Shown one piece after another: positions 1 to 5,161 of a stretch of 10,613 nt of DNA. Position 1 is the stretch's first letter. Every line of letters starts with the position of its first letter. The notes beneath the pieces are model-generated. The model was given only the letters and a program-made list of their open reading frames with translations, was not told where the DNA came from and ran no database searches. Position numbers and translations under genes: made by a program. Source of the stretch: JAEZFI01 sp044508215 (GTDB taxonomy: Bacteria > Actinomycetota > Acidimicrobiia > Acidimicrobiales > Microtrichaceae); NCBI GenBank assembly GCA_044508215.1, contig JBIQID010000109.1:1-10613 (forward strand). The letters run 5' to 3'.

Positions 1-1
1 G

Positions 2-418
2 CTCAGCGTGGCGATGCTCGACCTCGACCACTTCAAGGAGTTCAACGACCGTCACGGCCACGCAGCGGGCGACGACCTGCTGCGCGTCGCAGCGAGCGCG
101 TGGAGCGAGGTGCTGCGTCCCGGTGACGTGCTCGCCCGGTGGGGCGGCGAGGAGTTCGCACTGCTCCTCCCCGGGACCGATGAAGCCGAGGCGATCCTCG
201 TCATCGAGCGCCTCCGCCAGGCGACGCCCTCCGGACGCACGTTCTCTGCGGGCCTCGTGAGCCGGCGCTGCTCACCGAACCGCCGCCCCGACATGTCGGA
301 GCTGCTCGGACTCGCCGATCGGGCCCTCTACCGGGCGAAGCGCGAGGGACGGGCCCGGACCTGCGTGGAGGCCGCTCCGGAGACCGCCGGAACGCTGATG
401 TTCGGCCGGATCTGGTAG
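2..418 (+). CDS. GGDEF-domain diguanylate cyclase, C-terminal part (5' end outside window)
   Basis: This is the C-terminal half of a GGDEF domain, which makes cyclic di-GMP from two GTP. The frame is already open at the window edge, so the start and any sensor domain lie upstream. A GTG at 8 is not the real start, because it falls inside the domain. Counting from that GTG, the metal/GTP-binding stretch LDLDHFKEFNDRHGH lies at 4-18 and the catalytic GGEEF at 46-50. An RPGD at 37-40 sits exactly five residues before GGEEF, the canonical position of the RxxD product-inhibition site. The closing LADRALYRAKREGRAR block is the usual end of the fold. All key residues are present, so the enzyme is probably active and feedback-inhibited. 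A short non-conserved tail of about 25 residues follows. The next gene is 108 nt away and functionally unrelated. Confidence 0.93.
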   Translation, partial: LSVAMLDLDHFKEFNDRHGHAAGDDLLRVAASAWSEVLRPGDVLARWGGEEFALLLPGTDEAEAILVIERLRQATPSGRTFSAGLVSRRCSPNRRPDMSELLGLADRALYRAKREGRARTCVEAAPETAGTLMFGRIW

Positions 419-438
419 CGGCAGGTGCCCGAGGACCT

Positions 439-475
439 TTGACCCTCGCCGGAGCCGACGGAGGGGCGATACGTT
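439..475 (+). promoter_or_regulatory. possible promoter elements upstream of the acyltransferase
   Basis: TTGACC at 439-444 resembles a -35 box and TACGTT at 470-475 fits the actinobacterial TAnnnT -10 pattern. The 25-nt gap between them is too long for a standard sigma-70 pair, so they may not work together; the -10-like element alone would give a leader of about 45 nt. This 108-nt gap shows no clear terminator for the upstream GGDEF gene. Confidence 0.25.
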
Positions 476-514
476 CGTCAGGTCCGTCGCTGACGGTCCC
501 CGTGCGGGTCGACG

Positions 515-521
515 AAGGAGG
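515..521 (+). promoter_or_regulatory. ribosome binding site of the WS/DGAT gene
   Basis: AAGGAGG is a near-consensus Shine-Dalgarno sequence 5 nt before GTG 527. It favours that start over the in-frame GTG at 536. Confidence 0.7.
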
Positions 522-526
522 GCGAG

Positions 527-1969
527 GTGGGCGAGGTGGCCGACCGTCTGGATGCCGCCGACGCCTGGTTCCTCTACCTGGAGAACCCGACGGTGCACCT
601 GCACGTGCTCGGCGTGCTCATCCTCGATCCCTCCGAACGACCGGACTTCTCCTTCGAGGTGGTCCGCCGCCACGTGGCGGGCCGACTCGACCGGCTGCCG
701 GTGCTGCGACGGCGGCTCGTGGAGGTCCCGTTCGGGATCGACCACCCCGAGTGGATCGACGACCCCGACTTCGACCTCGACCGGCACGTGCGACACCACC
801 GCCTCCGCGGCCGGGGGAGCCGGAAGGACCTCGAGCGCTACCTCGGAACGTTCGCCGGTCGGCAGCTGCCGCGGGACAGGCCGATGTGGGAGATGGTCCA
901 CGTCGACGGGCTGGCCGACGGCACCGTGGCCATCGCCACCAAGCTGCACCACTGCATCGTCGACGGGGTGTCGGGCGTGGCGATCATGGCCGACCTCCTC
1001 GACACGACCGCTCCGTCGGACGACCAGGACCGGACGGAGACCCCAGCTCCCGCGGAGGCGCCGCCGGCACGCGCCGTCCCCTCACCGACGCGGACGGCGA
1101 TCGGGGCGGCACTCCACCGCGTCGCCACCCCCACCCGGCCGATCCGGTCGGCCGTCGGCGTCGCCGCGTCGGGCGCCCGGATCGCGGGTGCCGTCGCCGC
1201 TCGCCAGCTGCGGGGCCAACGTCAGGCGGCGCGGCCCCTCGACGCGCCGCGCACGATCTTCAACGCCACGCTCACCGAGCGCCGCTCGGTGGCGATCGCC
1301 ACGACCTCCCTGGACGACGTCATGGAGGTGCGGGCCGCGTTCGGCGTCACGGTGAACGACGTGGTGCTGGCGGCGGTCACCCAGGGCCTGCGCCGCTACC
1401 TCTCCGCCCACGACGACCTCCCGGATCGGCCGCTCGTGTGCTCGGTGCCCGTGTCGGTGCACGGCGCGAGCCGAGGCGACACGACCAACCAGGTGTCGAC
1501 GATGTTCGTGCACCTCCCGGTCCACCTCGACGATCCGCTGGAGCGCCTGCGGGAGGTGCATCGGGCGTCGGTCGACGCGAAGCAGGTGCAGGGCGCCGTC
1601 GGCGGGGACATGCTGGCGGACGTCGTCGAGCTGATCCCTCCGCCGGTGCTGAGCTCGGCCTCCGGGGTCTACTCCCGGGCGCGGCTGGCCGACCGGCTGC
1701 CACCGGTGCACAACCTGGTGGTGTCGAACGTGCGTGGCTCGCCCGTGCCCCTCTGGTTCGCCGGTGCGCGCCTCGCCGCCATCGTCCCGTTCGGTCCCCT
1801 GATGGAGGGGGCGGCGCTCAACATCTCGATCCTCTCCCACGTGGACGAGGTCCACGTGGGGATCATCTCGTGCCCGGACGTTGCACCACGTGTGAACGCC
1901 CTCGCGTCGGCCATCATCGAGGGGGTGACGACACTGCGCGACCTCGCCCGCCGCCAAGGCGACGCCTGA
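527..1969 (+). CDS. wax ester synthase / diacylglycerol O-acyltransferase (WS/DGAT)
   Basis: This is a bifunctional acyltransferase of 480 residues, the normal family length. The family transfers an acyl group from acyl-CoA to a fatty alcohol or diacylglycerol, forming wax esters or triacylglycerol storage lipid at the inner membrane face. The catalytic motif HHxxxDG is intact as HHCIVDG at residues 141-147 and is preceded by the typical N-terminal DAWFLYLE block. The family NDVVLA block is at 277-282 and the PLW motif at 408-410. The C-terminal (DUF1298-type) NISILSHVDEVHVG segment starts at N432. GTG 527 is chosen because AAGGAGG precedes it by 5 nt and the N-terminus then aligns with the family. 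A cation-efflux gene follows after 5 nt, so the two are probably co-transcribed. Which acceptor is preferred cannot be read from the sequence; some paralogues have only weak DGAT activity. Confidence 0.94.
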   Translation: MGEVADRLDAADAWFLYLENPTVHLHVLGVLILDPSERPDFSFEVVRRHVAGRLDRLPVLRRRLVEVPFGIDHPEWIDDPDFDLDRHVRHHRLRGRGSRKDLERYLGTFAGRQLPRDRPMWEMVHVDGLADGTVAIATKLHHCIVDGVSGVAIMADLLDTTAPSDDQDRTETPAPAEAPPARAVPSPTRTAIGAALHRVATPTRPIRSAVGVAASGARIAGAVAARQLRGQRQAARPLDAPRTIFNATLTERRSVAIATTSLDDVMEVRAAFGVTVNDVVLAAVTQGLRRYLSAHDDLPDRPLVCSVPVSVHGASRGDTTNQVSTMFVHLPVHLDDPLERLREVHRASVDAKQVQGAVGGDMLADVVELIPPPVLSSASGVYSRARLADRLPPVHNLVVSNVRGSPVPLWFAGARLAAIVPFGPLMEGAALNISILSHVDEVHVGIISCPDVAPRVNALASAIIEGVTTLRDLARRQGDA

Positions 1970-1974
1970 CCGCC

Positions 1975-2928
1975 GTGGCGTCCGTCGACCCCGCGCAGCA
2001 GCGGCTGCTCGTCCGCTACATCCTCCTGTCGCTCGGCGCCGCCGTCGTGACCATCGCGCTCAAGCTGCTCGCGGCGCTGCTCACCGGTTCGGTGGCGTTC
2101 CTGTCGGACGCCATGGAGTCGGGCGTGAACCTGGTGGCGGCGGTCGTGGCGCTGGTCGCGCTACGGGCCGCCGCTCGCCCTGCGGACGACGACCACCACT
2201 TCGGGCACGGGAAGGCGGAGTACCTCTCCGCGGCGGTCGAGGGCGGGATGATCTTCGTCGCCGCCGGGGCGATCGTGTGGGCCGCTGTCGGTCGGCTGAT
2301 CGACCCGGAGCCGCTCGAGCAGACCGGCCTGGGGCTCACGCTGTCGACGGGGGCCGCGATCGTGAACCTCGCGATCGGCTGGGCGATCCTCCAGGCGGGG
2401 CGGCGCCACCGATCGATGACGCTCGTGGCCGACGGGCGACACCTCCTCACCGACGTGGTGACCTCAGCGGGCGTGCTCCTCGGTGTGGCGCTCGTGGCGC
2501 TGACCGGGGAGGAGATCCTCGACCCGATCGTCGCCCTGCTCGCGGGCCTCAACATCCTCTGGACCGGGTGGCAGCTGATCCACCGTTCGGTGATCGGCCT
2601 GCTCGACGCGGCGTTGCCCCCCGAGGACGCTGAACGGATCCACGAGGTGATCGACGCGATCCGGGCCGAGCAACCGGTGGACTTCCACGCGCTGCGCACC
2701 CGGGAGTCGGGCCGACAGCGGTTCGTCTACGTGCACCTCCTGGTCCCCGACGAGTGGACCGTGAAGCGGGGCCACGACCTCGCAGAGCGGGTGGAGGACG
2801 AGGTGGCGGCCGCCCTGCCCGGGGCGGTCACCTTCGTGCACCTCGAGCCGCGCGACGACCCGGCGTCGTACGACCACGAGGGTGTCGACGCCGGGTCGGT
2901 GCCGCCGGAGATCTCAGCGGGATCGTGA
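1975..2928 (+). CDS. cation diffusion facilitator (CDF) family efflux transporter
   Basis: This is a 317-residue inner-membrane antiporter of the CDF family, which exports divalent metals (Zn, Fe, Mn, Co and similar) in exchange for protons. Hydrophobic segments begin near residues 13, 50, 86, 120 and 160. TM5 carries D153-x-x-H156-x-x-x-D160, the usual metal-binding HxxxD. TM2 has D45-x-x-E48-S49-x-x-N52 rather than DxxxD or HxxxD, so the second half of the site is non-standard. A cytoplasmic HxFGHGK (74-80) links TM2 and TM3. The C-terminal cytoplasmic ferredoxin-like domain ends with FVHLEPRDD, typical of the family. GTG 1975 is chosen because it places about 10 residues before TM1 and lies 5 nt after the acyltransferase stop; the open frame to 439 is a GC artefact antisense or out of frame to coding DNA. 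No strong Shine-Dalgarno is seen, so translational coupling is likely. Metal specificity is not deducible. Confidence 0.92.
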   Translation: MASVDPAQQRLLVRYILLSLGAAVVTIALKLLAALLTGSVAFLSDAMESGVNLVAAVVALVALRAAARPADDDHHFGHGKAEYLSAAVEGGMIFVAAGAIVWAAVGRLIDPEPLEQTGLGLTLSTGAAIVNLAIGWAILQAGRRHRSMTLVADGRHLLTDVVTSAGVLLGVALVALTGEEILDPIVALLAGLNILWTGWQLIHRSVIGLLDAALPPEDAERIHEVIDAIRAEQPVDFHALRTRESGRQRFVYVHLLVPDEWTVKRGHDLAERVEDEVAAALPGAVTFVHLEPRDDPASYDHEGVDAGSVPPEISAGS

Positions 2929-3792
2929 GAAGCGGGCGGTCGAGAGGGCCCCGAACACCAGCAGGATCGCGGTGCACCACACGAGGCTGAGCACCACCCA
3001 GTAGCCGGTGGAGTGGTTCTGGATGCCGCCGCCGACCTTTTCGGGTCCCCCGAACATCAGGCTTCGGACGGCGTTGATGATGACGCTCATCGGCTGGTTC
3101 GCCGCGAACGGCTGCAGCCACCCCGGCATCGACTCCACCGGCACGTTCGCGCTCGAGATGAACGAGAACGGGACGACCAGCATGCCCATGCCCTGGGCCG
3201 CCTGGGCGCTGCCCGAGACCAGCCCGATCGTGATGAACACCCAGGTGAACGCGTAGCCGGCGAGGATCATCAGCAGGAACGCGAGGATCACTGCGCCGAT
3301 GTTGGCGTGGGTGCGGAAGCCCACGGCGAACCCGATCGCGCTGGTCACGGCGAAGCCCCAGGTCATGAGGGTGACGTCGGCGAGCGAGCGCCCGAGGACC
3401 ACTGCGGAGCGCGGGATGGGGAGGGACCGCAACCGGTCGAACACGCCGGAGGCCCCGTCCTCCGCGACGCCCGCGGCCGCGCCCATGCCGGTCCAGAGGA
3501 TCGTGGTCACGAGGAAGCCCGGGACCATGAAGTCGACGTAGCTGAGGTCGCCACGGGTGGAGATGGCGCCACCGAACACGTAGCGGAACATCAGCAGGAA
3601 CATCGCCCCCTGGATCGTGCCCATCATCAGCAGCTGCGGGGTGCGGAAGAACTGCAGGATGGTGCGCCGAGAGGTCTCGACCGCGGTGGTGAGGTACCCG
3701 GCGCCGGTCGTGTCGTCGACGGGTCGCTCGCCGGCTCGGTCGACGACCGTGCCGGTCGCCGGAATGGTGGTGGTGGGGGAAGTGGTGGTCAT
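2914..3792 (-). CDS. ABC-2 type (DrrB-like) multidrug/lipid exporter permease
   Basis: This is the membrane half of a DrrAB-type ABC exporter, 292 residues. A Thr/Pro-rich cytoplasmic N-terminus of about 30 residues precedes six predicted membrane segments, roughly 54-74, 88-110, 140-158, 166-190, 200-215 and 264-284. The ABC-2 coupling region GVFDRLRSLPIPRSAVVLGR (116-135) lies between TM2 and TM3, and the family-typical FAANQPMSVIINAVRSL block lies at 229-245. ATG at 3792 has GAGAGGAAG (complement of 3798-3806) about 5 nt upstream, overlapping the stop codon of the ATPase gene, so the two proteins are translationally coupled. The pair expels hydrophobic compounds such as antibiotics, or lipids; the true substrate cannot be inferred, since no biosynthetic genes lie nearby. 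Its last 15 bp overlap the end of the convergent CDF gene, leaving no room for a terminator between them. Confidence 0.92.
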   Translation of the reverse strand: MTTTSPTTTIPATGTVVDRAGERPVDDTTGAGYLTTAVETSRRTILQFFRTPQLLMMGTIQGAMFLLMFRYVFGGAISTRGDLSYVDFMVPGFLVTTILWTGMGAAAGVAEDGASGVFDRLRSLPIPRSAVVLGRSLADVTLMTWGFAVTSAIGFAVGFRTHANIGAVILAFLLMILAGYAFTWVFITIGLVSGSAQAAQGMGMLVVPFSFISSANVPVESMPGWLQPFAANQPMSVIINAVRSLMFGGPEKVGGGIQNHSTGYWVVLSLVWCTAILLVFGALSTARFSRSR

Positions 3793-3804
3793 GTCAGCTT
3801 CCTC

Positions 3805-4800
3805 TCAGACCGCTGCGGCTGCGCTGGCCGTGCGGTGGGTGTCGTTCTCGGGGTCGGTCGAGTCGGTGGGGCGTCCGGTGAGCGTGAGGAACACCTCGTC
3901 GAGGGTTGGGCGGCGGAGGCCGATGTCGTCGAAGGCGATACTGCGCTCGTCGAGCAGGCGGACCACGGCGGTGAGCTGCTCGCCTCCGCCGTCGACCGGC
4001 GCCGAGACCCGGTGCATGTCGTGGTCGATGCGGGGCGGCTCGGCGGCGACGCTGGCGAGCACGTCGCTCACCTCGGCGAGGCGGTCGGGGTCCTGAGGCC
4101 GCACCTCGATCACGTCCCGGCCGGCCTTGCCCTTCAGCTGGTCGGGGGTGCCGGACGCGATCACCCGGCCGTGGTCGATGATCACCACGTCGCGAGCCAG
4201 CTGGTCGGCCTCCTCCAGGTACTGGGTGGTGAGGAGCACGTCGGTGCCGTCGGCGACGAGCGACCGGATGGCGTCCCACAGCTCGATGCGGCTGCCGGGG
4301 TCCAATCCGGTGGTCGGCTCGTCGAGGAGCAGCAGGTGGGGGCGGCCGACCAGGCTGGCACCCAGGTCGAGGCGCCGACGCATGCCACCCGAGTAGGTGC
4401 GCACGAGGCGGTCGGCCGCTTCGGTGAGGCCCAGGATCTCGAGGACCTTCTCGGTGGAGCGCTTCGACACCTTGCGGTCGAGGCCGAACAGGCGGGCGAC
4501 CATCTCGACGTTCTCCCGGCCGGTCATGGCCTCCTCGACCGAGGCGTACTGACCGGCCAACCCGATCACCCGCCGCACCGCCTTCGGGTTCGCGATGGCG
4601 TCGATGCCGGCCACCCGGAGCTCGCCCGAGTCCGGGCGGAGGAGGGTGGCGACGGCGCTGATGAACGTGGTCTTGCCGGCGCCGTTCGGGCCGAGGAGGG
4701 CGGTGACCCGCCCGGACTCGGCGGTGAGGTCGAGGCCGTCGAGGGCGTGGACCTCGCCGTAGTGCTTGGTGAGGCCACGGGCCTCGATGATGGGGGACAT
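3805..4800 (-). CDS. DrrA-like ABC transporter ATP-binding protein
   Basis: This is the 331-residue nucleotide-binding partner of the adjacent permease. ATP hydrolysis at the inner membrane face powers export. Visible motifs are Walker A GPNGAGKT (37-44), Q-loop Q84, signature YSGGM (136-140), Walker B LLLLDEP (156-162) with catalytic E161, and D-loop GLDP (165-168). The switch position is TTQYLEEAD with Gln193 instead of His, as is usual in the DrrA subfamily. The C-terminal extension (about 225-310) contains the subfamily's LDEVF (300-304). ATG 4800 is supported by AGGAGG 4 nt upstream and by the start of homology at residue 3; the frame stays open to 5289 but that extension is Arg/Pro/Ser-rich and not domain-like. 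First gene of a two-gene operon, with the permease start 12 nt past its stop. DrrAB operons are often controlled by a TetR repressor; none is encoded in the window. Confidence 0.95.
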   Translation of the reverse strand: MSPIIEARGLTKHYGEVHALDGLDLTAESGRVTALLGPNGAGKTTFISAVATLLRPDSGELRVAGIDAIANPKAVRRVIGLAGQYASVEEAMTGRENVEMVARLFGLDRKVSKRSTEKVLEILGLTEAADRLVRTYSGGMRRRLDLGASLVGRPHLLLLDEPTTGLDPGSRIELWDAIRSLVADGTDVLLTTQYLEEADQLARDVVIIDHGRVIASGTPDQLKGKAGRDVIEVRPQDPDRLAEVSDVLASVAAEPPRIDHDMHRVSAPVDGGGEQLTAVVRLLDERSIAFDDIGLRRPTLDEVFLTLTGRPTDSTDPENDTHRTASAAAAV

Positions 4801-4804
4801 GGGG

Positions 4805-4810
4805 CCTCCT
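4805..4810 (-). promoter_or_regulatory. ribosome binding site of the DrrA-like ATPase gene
   Basis: AGGAGG on the minus strand, 4 nt before ATG 4800. It decides the start in favour of the 331-residue protein over a 494-residue extension. Confidence 0.75.
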
Positions 4811-5118
4811 GGTGCAGGGGGACGCCGAGGAGCGTCGGCGGTGCGGATGGTCGGTGGGGTTGTTCGGGCAGGTGGGGCGGAGGGGGCTCGTCTCAGGGAG
4901 CCAGGGACCCTCGGCTGTGGGAGACGGGGCGTCTTGGCGCGCCCGCTGGGCGGGGCGGGGGCGCGGGTCCACGCCGATGTGGTTGCGCCCGGCGAACGAT
5001 CGTATTGCGCGCAGGAAGGGCGCTGCGGGGGATTTCGGGTGCGGTGCTCATCGACGGTCTGACGGCGCCGAACGCCGGAACTCATCGCTCGATCGGATCT
5101 TGTTGTTCGGACGGGCGG

Positions 5119-5134
5119 CTTACCGTACGGTGAG
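5119..5134. promoter_or_regulatory. 16-bp palindrome, candidate TetR-type operator
   Basis: CTTACCGTACGGTGAG matches its own reverse complement at 14 of 16 positions, with a perfect 10-bp core ACCGTACGGT. It ends 27 nt before the lipoprotein ATG and contains a -10-like TACCGT (5121-5126), so a bound repressor would block that promoter. The size and symmetry suit a TetR-family dimer, and DrrAB exporters are often TetR-controlled, but the operator is about 320 bp from the ATPase start. The regulator is not in the window; this assignment is inference. Confidence 0.45.
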
Positions 5135-5161
5135 CGGTTCGGCGAACGGGCGGAGGGGGAC

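Larger units (their letters stand above)
4801..5161. other. divergent intergenic region, no gene
   Basis: This 361-bp region separates the leftward ABC exporter operon from the rightward lipoprotein gene, so it must hold both promoters. Open frames here are low-complexity Arg/Gly/Pro-rich shadows. The left end carries the ATPase Shine-Dalgarno (4805-4810) and the right end the lipoprotein Shine-Dalgarno (GGAGG, 5152-5156) and a palindrome at 5119-5134. A weak leftward -10-like TACGAT reads on the minus strand from 5004 to 4999, but I see no convincing -35 for it. The stretch 4811-4980 shows nothing else recognisable. Confidence 0.7.

Noticed and set aside
439..1974. Open frame that extends the CDF gene upstream to 439, giving an 829-residue protein
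   Set aside because: It runs out of frame through the WS/DGAT gene, its translation is Arg/Pro/Gly-rich low complexity, and transporter homology begins only after 1975.
4899..4916. AGCC-AGGG/CCCT-GGCT hairpin in the intergenic region
   Set aside because: Full pairing would leave a 1-nt loop and a bulge, so the real stem is short and unconvincing.
3013..5133. 706-codon plus-strand open frame opposite the ABC exporter operon
   Set aside because: It is antisense to two genes with intact motifs, its composition is Gly/Asp/His/Val-rich as expected for the complement of GC-rich coding DNA, and it has no recognisable domain.
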